A DNA stretch of 64,000 nucleotides from Roridomyces roridus (lineage: Eukaryota > Basidiomycota > Agaricomycetes > Agaricales > Mycenaceae), in assembly GCA_029378245.1 (NCBI GenBank), contig JARKIF010000005.1, forward strand, positions 1,612,001 through 1,676,000, written 5' to 3'. The notes beneath the pieces were generated by a model that saw only the letters and a program-made list of their open reading frames with translations, ran no database searches and was not told the origin of the DNA. Both the position numbers and the translations under genes were made by a program. Positions 11,053 through 22,306 of the stretch are shown in pieces (the stretch's first letter is position 1; the number at the start of each line of letters is the position of its first letter).

Positions 11053-11359
11053 TTTCCGTATGCAATCGTTCCGTTTCTGGATGGTACTCTGCCAACCGAA
11101 ACAATCGTGAGTTCCACACCTCTATTCCTCTGTTCTTGTTTAGAATTCTTCCAAGACGTCGATTCCTACAGCCAATCCGCCAATCCTTGGACGCGCAGCT
11201 CTTCCGGAACTAAGAAACACGTCGGACATTGACCGGCTCTCTGGCTCGGAGGCGACTGCCTACCTCCGCGGTTATGGCTACCAAGAAAACCAAAACCCTT
11301 TCCTTGTACCCGAGCGTCGCAAATTGGTGGCGGAATGTATCGGGAGTGTTTGCTTCTAG
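11053..11359 (+). pseudogene. C-terminal fragment of a Mug135-like gene
   Basis: Two exons (to 11106, then 11144-11359) joined by a GTGAGT..TTTAG intron. The product reads VPFLDGTLPTETI, then LRNTSDIDRLSGSEATAYLR, GYGYQENQNPFLVPERRKLV and a short end. The VPFLDGT-PT motif and the YL-GYG...ERR spacing are those I associate with Mug135-like C-terminal domains of basidiomycetes. No upstream exon with a start codon is visible next to it, so it is a fragment, probably of the gene whose start is at 6305. Confidence 0.5.
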
Positions 11360-11655
11360 TGATAATGTGCGCGGCTTTCTTACTGTACCTGTCTCGAGAA
11401 CACAGCTGTTTCCTTTTGCGTTTCGCTCGGTTCTCTCGTATCGTATCCTTCGCCCAACTCCAGGGCCATCGCGGGCAACTCTGTGCTCCGCTTCACTCTT
11501 TCTAGAAGTAACACATTATATAGCACAAAACATCGGACATTACACTTTACAATACCTCAGTTTCTACGCTGCCGCTTCGTCCCCGCACGTGTCGAAACCG
11601 TTGCGGACGTGTCGACGGAAGAAACAGACACGGACCGGCGAGCCTGAACAACTCA

Positions 11656-13275
11656 TCAGCAAGTGAGTGGGTTGACTTGAAAAGTAGGCACCTGTTTGCG
11701 ACTGCGGGCACTCCGTGTGCTTACGACACTCTGAGCACGACCATCCTCTCCCTCCGCATCGATATCTCCCTCAGCGTCGTTCCCATCGTCCACTTCCATG
11801 CCATCCTCTCCCTCCTCCATCTTGGTCGCCGGACCTTGCATCCCCAGCCGGTTCTTCAACACCTGAATGTCATAATCGACCTTGTCCACGACCTTCTTCG
11901 TCTCCACCAGCGATGTCGCCGCGTCAATCAAACCCTCCAGCAGCGCAACATTGGCGTGTGTCGGCATGACCAGCCGCGTGTGCGAAACACCCAGCTCTGT
12001 AAGCGTCTGGGACACCTTGGGTGCTACAGACGCTTTGGGGAAAGGTAGCTTGAATGAACGCAAATACGCAGGCTGGTGTGCCGCCTTGGTCGTCCCCGTC
12101 TGATCCGTACGTGTGATGCAGTGCTGCAAGTCGTAGGCGGTGTTCTTGGGTACTGTTGGAATGCGTCGTATGGAGCCACCCAGTAGCGGAGTCGCAGGGC
12201 TGTCGAGGTCTCCGCCTTTGCGTTTGTTGCGCTTTGCATCAAGGAGCATACCGGTGAGCGCAGCTTCGTCTTCGACGATATCTGGTAAACCCGACTCGAT
12301 GCCCGCAATAGTGCGAAGGAGGTCGTCTCGATCACGCTTGAAGCGTCGTTCGTTCTGCTCGAGGCGTTTGATTTCCATGTAAAGTGCTTCCTCCTCTGCT
12401 ATTTGCTCCTTCGTGCGGCCCTCTAGGCTCGCAACGTACTTTTTGCGCATGACTTCTCGGTCTAGATTTTCATGTTAATTGACGCCGCAGGTCCAATTCA
12501 AGACACGCACCTTTGTCAAAGTTGAAGCTAGCCATGAGAAGGTTCTTGCTTGCATCGTCGCCAGCCCAAGGCCGGTTTCGGATGAGTTTTCGACACACGG
12601 CGCAGTAACGATCTTTGATGTCCTCCATCGTCCTCTCTTTTGGACTGGGAAAGTCGTAGCGGTCCAAAATAACATACCATCGCGTGTCGTATTCGCGAAC
12701 AATGTTCATTAGATAGTCTGTCTCTTCTTTCGTCCATTCCTCGTCTGTTGGATGAGCACGTGTTGGAAAAGACTGCCGAGCTTCCACACCTTCCAGAAAT
12801 CGAGTGTATTCATCTTGAGAGTATGTGTATGCCACTGGCTGGACGTTGTATTTCGCAAACTGGTACTCTGTATTGATTTATACGAGTGAACTGCAGGATA
12901 TGAACGCGCTCACCCTCATTGGGGTCAGCGGAAGCCTTGGTCCAATGATGAAGCTGCAGCGAGTCTGTCCGGGCGCCATTCTTGAACGCGCGCCATTCCC
13001 TGAACGGTTTACGTTTACTGCCTGGGCGTGGTCTCTGCTCGGTATTCTCACCATTTTATCTTTGAGCCCTGGCCGAGATTTGGTTTTTGTTTCAGGCGCG
13101 GTTTGGCGAGTTGCGCGACAAGGGTGGTGGAAGAGGGTCCAATGAGGGAGAAGAGTTCGCGGGAGATGCCTTCGGGTTTGCGGACGGCTGGAGGCGCGGC
13201 TTTCTTTTGAGGAGGGGGCGCTGGAGGTACGAGTTCGAGGTCCAGTGCAGAACGAATGTCCCCTGCCGCGGCCAT
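11656..13275 (-). CDS. SWC4: SWC4/DMAP1-like subunit of SWR1 and NuA4 complexes
   Basis: Four exons (13052-13275, 12914-12999, 12511-12867, 11656-12461) give 490 residues; all phases fit. The start ATG at 13275 sits in ACCATGG. Exons 1-2 read WEWRAFKNGARTDSLQLHHW, the conserved DMAP1 N-terminal block. Exon 3 holds the SANT-type region (TDEEWTKEETDYLMNIVREY, then RYDFPS and IKDRYCAVCRKL). Exon 4 has the long basic coiled coil (EGRTKEQIAEEEALYMEIKR) and the DMAP1 tail domain, ending in acidic, serine-rich sequence. In yeast and animals the protein links the H2A.Z-depositing SWR1 complex and the NuA4 acetyltransferase in the nucleus. The AAA gene begins 114 bp away on the other strand, so the two may share a promoter. 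Confidence 0.93.
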
Positions 13276-13389
13276 GGTGGCGGTACGGTCCGAAGCGTTA
13301 AGCGCTCGATCACTGAATCAGACATTCGCGCAGCACCAACCAAGATCGCAGCCAGCAAGTAATACATTCCCGCTTTCATTCCTCCCACC

Positions 13390-15315
13390 ATGAGCTTTCT
13401 TGAAGAAGACTTTGAGAACGTCTGGGCTGGCGGCGACAACGAGTTCCATCGCGCCTGGTCAGAGCAGGCTTCGGCGAAACATGCTGCGCCATCCCTCGCG
13501 GCAGCTAACGCCCTCCGCAAGATCTACCCGAAGCATTCTCTAGTGATGACCCCTCAGGTCTGAAGTTACTCAATAATCTCCGGAGTCGTCCTAACTGTTC
13601 ATTGGTAAGGATGTGCGAAGGCATCCCGATGTCCTTTCAGCGCCCATGCCGGACGCCCCGCTGCTGACGACGACACGCGTGGCCCTCGTCTCACGCGTAG
13701 GTGGTACTGTTGCAGGCGCCTTGGTCGACTCGGTTGAATTCGGCGCCTTCAATGCCGCCTGGGACGTACGTCTGCTTTCGGTTTCATGATTACAGCGCCT
13801 GACTTTTGAACGCTGCAGAAACACGACTTTATTGTCTTCACTCTCACTGTAAGTGTTCTCTTACCAGGAGGTTACGCAGCAAGCTTATGATCCTGACAGT
13901 GGGTCTTGGGTTTCGGCACCTACGTCATGCATTTCGTCCTCCACGAAGGTCTGTCTTTCTACGTGCATTTTATATCCATGCTGACAGGTCATCAGGACCG
14001 AAGGAACCCGCCCGTGCCCTCGTCCTTGCCACCGGTGTCTACGACCAGACCTTGCACGAAGAAATTTGGGTGTTCAACCAGGGCTTCTGGACCAAGGATC
14101 ACTCGCTGTGGCTTGATGTTCAGTCCGCTGACTGGAAAGACGTGATACTCACGAATGGTATGCATTGCTGAGAGTGTACGCACCGATACACATCCTTTGC
14201 AGAGTTCAAGACGGCCCTCAAAAAGGACATTTACGGATTCTTCAAGTCGGAACCCATTTATAAAGAACTTGCCATCCCGTGGAAGGTGCTGATACTCATT
14301 CGACTATTTACCCTTTTCTTATTCTCTGTAGCGCGGTATCATAATGCATGGTCCGCCAGGAAACGGCAAAACAATCTCAATCAAGGTTATCATGAAGACC
14401 TGTGACGCTTTGGGTTTCGCACCTCTCTACGTCAAGTCTTTCCAAAGTAAATTTCCCCGGCGCGTATTCGTTGTGGCTGAGATTCTTTTAGGCTACAAGG
14501 GCGAGGAAGGCGCCATGCAGGACGTGTTCACCAAGGCGCGGCAACTTTCGCCGTGTGTGATGGTCCTAGAAGACCTTGATGCCCTCATCACTGACCGCAA
14601 CCGGTCGTTTTTCCTCAACCAGCTCGATGGTCTTCAGGGAAACGATGGGCTGCTTGTCATCGGGACTACAAATCACTTTGAGCGCCTCGACCCTGGATTG
14701 AGTTCACGTCCCAGCCGTTTTGACAGGAAATAGTAAGTCAGGTTCCTATCCATACCCCTTCTGACTTGTTTACCTAGCCTATTCGACGACCCGGATCGTG
14801 ATGCCCGTCTGCTGTATTGCAAATACTGGCAGGATAAGCTCCAGAATAACAAGGAAATCGATTACCCTGACGCGCTAGTGGAGGAGGTGGCCGATATGAC
14901 GGACCGTTTCTCCTTTGCTTACCTGAAAGAGGCTTTCGTCTCCTGCTTGGTGACGCTTGCAGGGTGGGAAGGCGACGATAAGCCAGCCTTCTCTGATGCA
15001 CTCAAGAAGCAGATCAAGACGTTGCGCAAGCAGCTCGATAAAAGCGTGGAGGCGAAACGGGACTATAAACCGCTCTTCGACACGCTCTCCGCTGCTTCTC
15101 CATCAACAGTTGTGTCCTCCCCGCCTCTCACTAGCCCGGGAGATCGCAATATTCGCGCTCTACTGGACCGTCTCGCGTCGGAGCCATCGAATGTAGAGGC
15201 GCTAGCGCAACAGCTGGATGCGTGGCTCAAATTAAAAGGGCAAACGCCTCCGGGGGAATCGAGTGTATGGCATGTTGAGCACACCCAGTATACTGGCCAA
15301 GCCCATTTGTTCTGA
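13390..15315 (+). CDS. AAA+ ATPase, fungal family, substrate unknown
   Basis: Nine exons (13390-13557, 13610-13765, 13819-13848, 13868-13948, 14004-14157, 14203-14285, 14332-14446, 14492-14732, 14778-15315) give 521 residues. Walker A is GPPGNGKT, Walker B VMVLEDLDAL, and a second region of homology reads GTTNHFERLDPGLSSRPSRFD; the R-finger part follows as RPSRFDRKY. The N-terminal 220 residues have no motif I recognise and may select the substrate. The C-terminus is a basic helical stretch followed by a Ser/Pro linker. The layout (one AAA module after a long N-domain) matches uncharacterised basidiomycete AAA proteins and differs from BCS1, which has a transmembrane segment; none is obvious here. 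The first donor site (GTCTGA) is weak. Confidence 0.85.
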
Positions 15316-15438
15316 GTAGTGTAAAATGAGTGAATGGACAGTTTCTCGTTTATCGACGTCATTCGAAGTCCGCTGAGCCGCCGATCCAAATTAGTAGCTG
15401 ACAGATTGCTGTGCGTCATCCCTTTCAACTTTTCTTCC

Positions 15439-16979
15439 ATGTTTTACCTCCGCCCTCCACTTTACGGTCGTTTTCCTATCGGCGCAGTCACCCTCTCTGC
15501 TCCACAGGCGCCTGTGACGATCGGAAATGCCACTCTGGAAGCCACTGGAAAACCGGCGTGGCTGCTTGACGACGTTGCTTTCACCGTTTTCTATCCCTGT
15601 GCGCCGGCGCCCAGCTCGCGAAGAGGGCTGGATTGGCTGTTGAGGTATGAACTGTCCAGCTTGCTCGCCATTGTTCTGACAACATCCCAAAGACCTGTGA
15701 GCGCGTCGCTGCGCGGCTTTTCTTTATTTTCCAACTTTCCGGCCTGGTTACTGTGGCCAGTAATTCGTCTCTTTGGGTCCTTGTTGAAGGTGCGTAGCTC
15801 TAAACCATCTCGCCACCGCATACCCACCTCTTTTCAGATCCCAGCATACGTCAACGCCCCTCTCCTGCACCCCGGAGACTCTCGCAAGCAGTGGCCGCTC
15901 GTGGTCTTCTCCCATGGACTATGCGGAGCTTCCACCTACTACAGTCAAATATGCTCCGAGATTGCCTCTTCGGGACGTATCGTTATTGCGATCCAACACC
16001 GCGACGGCACCTCACCAGCCTGCACCGTGCGACCAGGAAGGTCAGACGAGCGGACGATATTCTACTACCGCACCGCCGATGTGGTGTGAGTCTTCTGGTT
16101 AGCTATCTCTCGGCTTATCTGCTGACACCGGCGGACGTCCATCTAGCTTCCCGCAGGAGGAGCCCTCGCCACACACGCTGCCCATTCGCGCTGATCAGTT
16201 GGTTTTCCGCCGAAACGAAGTTTACCGTATCTATCACGCCTTTTGCGCCTTCGTCCGAGGGAACGCTGTTTTGGACACCATCGACGGCGCTTCTCCCGAC
16301 ATTGCAAGCTGGGCGCCGCCCTCCAGTCCTCCTCTGGTCAACACGGACAACATCACGCTCATGGGGCATTCGTTCGGCGGCTGCACGGTGCTTTCAATCC
16401 TTTCTAATCCGCCGCCCAAGGGGTTCTCGCCCATTCCCATCAAAAAGGTGCTGCTGTACGACCCATGGCTCGACCCGCTTCCGACGCCGGGACCGTCCCC
16501 CATCTCTTCCATGTCCGAGGCTACCGCGACCGACGTAGAGAAACCACCGGTAGAGCAACGCGAAGAGATGCTCGTCATCAACTCTCAGATATTCTCCCTT
16601 TGGACGGAACACTTTACGCGTCTTTCCAGCGTAGTTGACGCCTGGGAGCCGCAGGGACGACGACTGCTTACTCTGGGTGCGTGCTCTAATTCGATGGGCG
16701 CCAGCCGAAATAATAATACTGGCCACAGTGGGTTGCAAACACGCGCAGTTCAGCGACTTTCCAGTTCTTCCAGTCGTGCGCACGAAGGCGGCTGTGACGA
16801 TTGCCAATCGCATCGCCGAGCTCACGCTTGGGTATCTCGACGGCGAGTTGGAAGCTACTCTGGACAAGGTTCCGACGAGGGCGATGCAAGTAGAAACGGT
16901 CAAGGTTATGAGGAAACGTAGAGATGGGCGTCTGACACGGAGGCTTGTTGGGGATCTGGGGGATGTTGTCGTCCATTGA
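15439..16979 (+). CDS. Platelet-activating-factor acetylhydrolase-like lipase
   Basis: Five exons (15439-15644, 15693-15789, 15838-16085, 16147-16676, 16729-16979) give 443 residues from MFYLRPPLYGRF. An in-frame ATG at 15334 would add 35 residues, but it lies only 19 bp after the previous stop. Catalytic features of the PAF-AH group II fold are present: nucleophile elbow GHSFGG, a conserved aspartate in YDPWLDPLP, and histidine in CKHAQFSDFPVL. FSHGLCGASTYYSQIC supplies the oxyanion side. These enzymes remove short or oxidised acyl chains from the sn-2 position of phospholipids. No clear signal peptide, so probably intracellular. Confidence 0.92.
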
Positions 16980-17086
16980 GTGGACGTATAGAATCTATCG
17001 TATATCTAGTAGTATAAGTAGGATGTATCTTTTCTGTATAATTCCGGAATGTAGGTTATTGTTTGTCATTGCGTTTCCCTCTTGCC

Positions 17087-17850
17087 ATGAACATCCGACG
17101 ACTACGCGTGGAGGATCTCGCTGGAATGCAAGCCTGCAATCTGCAAAACCTTCCTGAAAATTACACAAACAAGTATTCTCCGAAATCGCTTACTTTCTGG
17201 GGTCTTGAGAGATGCGGATAGGTATTATCTGTACCACGCAATGAGCTGGCCACAGCTCTCGTATGTGGCGGAAGACCACAAGGGCCGCATCGTCGGTGAG
17301 TGTTTAGCCCATAACTGCAGAAACGGTGTTTTCAACAGCTTGAAGGATACATTTTGGCAAAAATGTAGTTCAGTCATCTTTCGTTGGTGTGGATTCTTCG
17401 CCCGTTGACACGACGGTTAGGGACGAAGAGGCTGGTGAAGAGACGGAGCCTCACGGACATGTTACGAGCATCTCAATTTTGAGGAGTTACCGCCGTCTGG
17501 GGCTTGCCAAGAAACTTATGCTGGAATCGCGTGCGTCTTGGGGTTTTCTTTCTTGGCTTTTCCGTTAATTGTTTACAGAGGAGGGTGCGTTTTGAGGTTA
17601 TTGAGGTTCAGTCGGCTGAAATTTAGCAGCCATGGCCACCATTTACCGCGCGTCCTACGTTTCACTGCACGTCCGTAAATCGAACCGCGCTGCGCTCGGC
17701 CTGTACCGCGATACGCTTGGTTTCACGGTCGAAGATATAGAGAAAAAGTATTGTGAGTGCCATTTCTTACCCAGACTTTGCTCGAGCTGAAAATATTCAG
17801 ATGCTGACGGGGAGGATGCGTACGCTATGAAACTCTCCCTCAAGCCATAA
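17087..17850 (+). CDS. NAA10: NatA catalytic subunit, N-alpha-acetyltransferase NAA10/ARD1
   Basis: Six exons (17087-17172, 17222-17295, 17346-17364, 17421-17530, 17627-17752, 17801-17850) give 154 residues. The start [18 protein letters not shown], the block [20 protein letters not shown], the lysine-rich [18 protein letters not shown] and the acetyl-CoA loop [10 protein letters not shown] are all typical of NAA10; the end reads [20 protein letters not shown]. It acetylates N-termini of nascent proteins on ribosomes together with NAA15. Exon 3 is only 19 bp long. The start of exon 5 is uncertain by three bases (17627 or 17630). Confidence 0.95.
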
Positions 17851-17877
17851 TATTGTATAATAGAAATATAATAACAT

Positions 17878-19401
17878 CTACTGCCATTCCTTGCCCCACT
17901 CCGCCATCGCGGGGTCAAGAGGCTGAGCAGAGCTGCTGGTCGCCGCCCATGGGGAAGGTGGAATATCCGAGGGTGGCGTAGTTGGGGGTGCGACCGCCTC
18001 TGAGATTTTGGCATCGGGAGCGGTGCTTGGAGGTGCAGCAGGAGCACGATCGTCGAGCACCACTTCTCGTATCAGTTGCGCTGCTTGAAGACCCAAGTCG
18101 TAGAATCCGTCGTTCGTCTTGCCGGAGAACATATGAGTGTGAGCCTCTACTGGGTCGGCAGCAAGTCCGTTGCGTGCGAGAATGAAATATGGTTCGGCGG
18201 GACTGCCTGTCTTGGGTAGAACGACAAAGGTCCGCGCTGCGTCGCTCAGTAACGGTGTTGGCGGGAGGTAGGTGTAGAAACTAGCACACAAGTGAGCGAG
18301 GTATATTGACAGAGAGAGAGGACTCACTTCCTGAACAATATCCCCTCCTGCTTCTTGGAATTGACCAAAAACTCCATCCTCCGGTTCAAAGCGTCCTGAT
18401 CCCACAGGTTGCCGACGTATTTCATGTGGCCGGTCGCCCAATCTATACCGAGACCAAGCTCTTCACGGTTATAATACGTGGCGCCAGCAGCGGCGCCTGC
18501 AAGAAGCGCGCCCCCCACCGCATAGGTCGCAGCACCTGCCCACTTGCCCCAGCCCGAAGCCGTTGCCGGTGGAGGCGGTGTTCCAGGATTGGACGACGGG
18601 GAGCTGCTCGAAGCCTTGCTAGCACCAAACCCGGCCCCGGCAAAAGCACCTAGTACACTCGTCCCGACGGTGCGCGCAGTTTGGGCGTATTCGACCGCTT
18701 TGGTCGCTTTGGTCTTGAACACAGCCGGGTGCAGGCCCAGATACTGAGCACATTCAATGAATATATGCCTGCCTGTTTCGAAAAATGGCTTACGGGAGTG
18801 TCGAACGCGACGAGACCTATTATCCGAGGCCAGAGAGGAGCTTGGGGGTCCGGCCGACTGTTCACAAAGTCCCGGAGAGTGTCAGCGGCGAGCAGTCCAC
18901 CCATGCTATGTCCTAGTCTGCCGCAGTCAGACTGCAGTATCTCCTCTTGATGTCGTCGATGTACGCACAGAACGATTTTGGCCTTTCCAGCACCAAGGCC
19001 GCTGGCCACCTCTTTCTCGACCGTCAGATTCGTGAGCCAGTCGGAGAACCGCACAACGGCCTTGTCCTGGCCGAATATATGACAAGGAAAGGACAGGGTG
19101 CATTGGTCTTACTTACCAGTTCGCCTTTGGTCTGTTGCAGTCAAGCGGCATCGGAATTGAGAGGGTTGAAATACCGACCTCGTAGGATGGAAACACGACA
19201 CACTCCACTGCAGCGTCTGAGATGGTTTCCGACAGAAGATGCTGTAGTCTCTCTGGGAAGGATCCAAAGGTCTCATCTGTACCCTGGAAGATTGAGATTA
19301 CGATGAGGCCTAGGTCCCATGCGGCATACGGCCACTCAAACCTTGAAGCCATGGATAAAGACGCAGATTACGAGCTCAGAGTTTGTGGTGGTGGTCATCA
19401 T
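17878..19401 (-). CDS. DUF676-like alpha/beta serine hydrolase with C-terminal membrane helix
   Basis: Seven exons (19342-19401, 19179-19283, 19117-19131, 18969-19060, 18794-18917, 18328-18743, 17878-18280) give 404 residues. It starts MMTTTTNSELVICVFIHGFK (HGF oxyanion motif) and carries GHSMGGLLAADTL as nucleophile elbow, then VAFDTPYLGLHP. A small-residue-rich hydrophobic segment (YAVGGALLAGAAAGATYY) in the second half looks like a membrane anchor. The tail is Pro/Ala/Ser-rich. The family is widespread in fungi as putative lipases, but substrates are not established. Exon 3 is just five codons. Its 3' end lies 28 bp from the 3' end of NAA10 (convergent pair). Confidence 0.88.
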
Positions 19402-19662
19402 TGGTGATGGCAGCGAACAGAGGTCGATCGGATGTCGTCACTTCAGGCACGCACTTCAGCCAGAGTGATCGCGCATTCAACCTCGCAACCCAGGCCCGTT
19501 TACCCCGGGTTGCAGCCAAGTTACACCGGATCTTTCTTACGCCGTCCTAAAGTGGACATTCTGTGGCGACAGACCCTTTCTTGTAATTTCGACGGTAGCT
19601 AGCTCATCCAACCTACTCCTTATAAGCTGCCCAAATGGTTTCTATCCCTGCACGAAATGAGC
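19402..19662. other. Intergenic, divergent promoter region
   Basis: Non-coding sequence between two divergent genes; no clear motif beyond a short GC-rich run. Confidence 0.5.
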
Positions 19663-20440
19663 CACCACCATGTACGCTCGACAAGCTGTCCCCCAACAAC
19701 GAATGCGCTGACGCCAAAGGAACGGATGCGACTGCTTCACTCCAATCAGTGAGCGGGCCTTGTTGTTCTGCAGAGAAAGTAACGTTCAGCCCGGCTCCAA
19801 CAGGAAGCTGAAAACCCTACTCGGCGAAACACCCCACTTTCTCGAAACAACAGCAGTCTCGCAGAAGGAGGAGCGTTATCCTCCCCCGAAACTGGCCTGC
19901 CACAGACCCAGGCACAACACATCCGCACCATCCTCACCGCCCGTGTCTCGCCCATTGCTCCTCTTGCGCGTGCAGTCCCACGAGCACAATTCCGCACCTG
20001 GTCGACATCGACACACAGGTTCGCTCGATTATTCACCTCAAGTCCCCGAAGCGCAGGCACGCCCGTCTTCCCATGTCATGACCCGCGAACACAATCTTCG
20101 CCAAAGGAAGATGGACAAAGTATCGCGCACGCTGGGCGAATCCGTCCCACCTGAGCTTGTGTTTCCACCGCAAGGGCGTCCTTCTGCTTCGAGCTCGAGG
20201 TCGCCGCAATCCGTCACCACGTCCTTTGAGACGTCCCTTCGTCATTATCCACAATTGTCCAGCACTACCCAACAAAGGGCCCGGATGGGCCTCCCTGCAT
20301 CGCCCCGTCCCAGGAGCGCCTCCATTCCTCCGGAGAAGCGAACCACCACAACTTCGCACAACAAAAGGATGGATGCAGCTTGGGTTGGCGAATGGAATCA
20401 AGACATCGACTTGGTGATCAAACGACTCACAGAACTCTAA
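19663..20440 (+). CDS. Hypothetical basidiomycete protein, low complexity
   Basis: The reliable part is 19760-20440. It holds a conserved-looking block, MTREHNLRQRKMDKVSRTLG followed by ESVPPELVFP, and a C-terminal WVGEWNQDIDLVIKRLTEL helix, joined by Ser/Pro/Arg-rich linkers. A short first exon probably starts at the ATG at 19663 (MVSIPARNEPPP), but the intron linking it to the main frame could not be fixed. Two other readings stay open for part of the region. No enzyme motif, signal peptide or membrane segment. I do not know its function; the RQRKM-DK block suggests a regulatory or nucleic-acid-associated protein, which is only a guess. Confidence 0.6.
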
Positions 20441-20491
20441 AGCCAATCATTCAGAATATTCATACACGATATTTATAGAGACATTTGTACC

Positions 20492-21416
20492 TTACTGGCT
20501 TTGACTGTAGTATGGCGAGTACGGCGCTTGCGTGAGAGGGACGAATGGATCGAGTTGGGACTGCGCTGGGGCCTCAGCCATGATTTCACTAGGATTGAGG
20601 GTCCCCCCATTGGAATGGATTTTCAAAGAACCAGATCGATAGGCCCTCGGGGACGTTAGGATTTCCGTAGGAGAAGGACCCAGCTTTGGGCGAGATACGG
20701 GGGACTGATACCAAGATTGTTTCCGCTGCATGGGCATGGGAGGGCTTGTTCCAGTCACACTGCCATGCTGCGACTGGCTCGGGGTGGTAGAGGCGGAGCG
20801 CGGAGAATTCGGCGACGCTTCATCGTCCCAATTCATTTGTCCGGCGTACATGGAACTGGTCTCACTGGCCCCGACGGTTTGACTGTGGAAGCTATCGTCC
20901 GAGTCTATACTCTGAGTGAGCATGCGCTCAACAGCAGAGTCGTCCGATCCTTCGAGTGACCAGGACCCAGGCGACGCGTCGACGATCTTGTTCTTGGCGA
21001 GAGTGTTGAAGATCATCGTGTTTAGGTCAGGTAATTCGGGATTGGGAATGTTCGGGGAGTCTGGCGAGCTCAGAGCGACAAAGCTGGGAGTACCCGTGCG
21101 ACCGACTGGGGATGCAGTGCGTCTGACCGGGGTCGTTAACTTTTGGCGCTTGAGAGGAGGTTCCTCGCTATCTAGAATGGTGTTGAAAACATGCTTCTGA
21201 AGGAGTGAAGCCGTGAATACCATCTTGTTGGCCAGAGCTGACGGTGAACCCAGACATGGATTGTCCGGTGCCTTCCTCCGCGCGAATCAACATTGAGATC
21301 TCGCATAGATGATAAAATTGGGTTGTCTGGACATGGTGCAGCCGGACGTGGTCGAGGAGATCAGCCGTCGTGGGGAACGTAGAGCGACACCAGTTCCAGC
21401 GGCAAGCGTGCTCCAT
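20492..21416 (-). CDS. Single C2H2 zinc-finger protein, fungal
   Basis: Two exons (21243-21416 and 20492-21196; 46-bp GTCAGC..TTCAG intron) give 292 residues. One C2H2 finger lies at the very N-terminus: C-x4-C in ACRWNWCRSTF and H-x3-H in LLDHVRLHHV. It is followed by a short conserved segment (EISMLIRAEEGTGQSMSG) and a long disordered Ser/Pro/Thr-rich region with a basic PLKRQKL patch that may be a nuclear localisation signal. A single finger seldom gives specific DNA binding, so a cofactor or protein-protein role is possible. Confidence 0.75.
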
Positions 21417-21520
21417 ACTATGAGTAGAAGTGACTTGAACAGCTCTGTATCGAGCCTAGAGTATATACTAGGAGATGAGAGTTGAAGGTCAAGTGCGTTT
21501 GATGCCTTGATTGAATCAAC

Positions 21521-22251
21521 ATGTCAATGGCCTTTGCCGATACCATTCGCTCTTATCTTGGCCTTTCTGCCGACTCCCAGCCAGATCCTGCCTCAGAGCC
21601 AATAGATTTCCTGAAACTACACCTACGAGAGCTACCGCCACATCTTCTTGCTCAATTCTCTACCGTCACCACTCCAAAGGATCGAACGCAGATTCCACTC
21701 ATCCGGAACCGTCGTCTCAGATATGCCAGCACCAACCCACCCGAGCTCGGATTCTCCGCGGCACGCACAACCTGGCCGATGCTGTACGAGGGCCAGGGCC
21801 GGCGCGGACAATCAGAGGGCGAAGAAGAGCGCAATTGGGCAGAAAGGGACTTTCTGCAGGGATCGACGAAGCATGTAGGCAAAGGGAGGCTGGCCAATCT
21901 ACTAGGAGGTTACGAAGAAGAGGTGTGTCCCAGGACTCGCCCTCCACCATAATTCATCGTTGGCAGCGCGAAGCCGAACGTTTTCGTTCTCTCAGGCGAG
22001 AACGGAATGAAGCCGAGTTCGTTCCTGAAGAGGAGAGTGACAGCGACGATGAGGAGCCAGCTGGGCCGCCTGAACAAATGACTGAGGAGGAGTCGAGAGC
22101 TGCATTCGAGCGGCTGATCCGGGAACGGTTCATCTATGGTCTTTTGGACGACGGCATGGATTATGGCAAAATTGACTGGGATGAACAACTCGACAGCGAG
22201 GACGACAGGGAACGCGAGGAGCGTTGGTTTGACGAGGAAGAAGACGAATGA
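21521..22251 (+). CDS. CCDC97-like protein, probable SF3B-associated factor
   Basis: Two exons (21521-21922 and 21967-22251; 44-bp intron) give 228 residues. The C-terminal half carries the CCD97 domain signature: FERLIRERFIYGLLDDGMDY, then GKIDWDEQLD and an acidic EERWFDEEEDE end. The N-terminal half (SMAFADTIRSYLGL, FLKLHLRELPPHLLAQF) is helical. Human CCDC97 associates with the SF3B part of the U2 snRNP; the same role here is inferred from homology only. It is divergent from the C2H2 gene (105 bp between starts). Confidence 0.8.
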
Positions 22252-22306
22252 AACTGTACTTTTCGAGTTACACTCCGTATTTACGCGTCTTTGACTCGTG
22301 ATCGTT

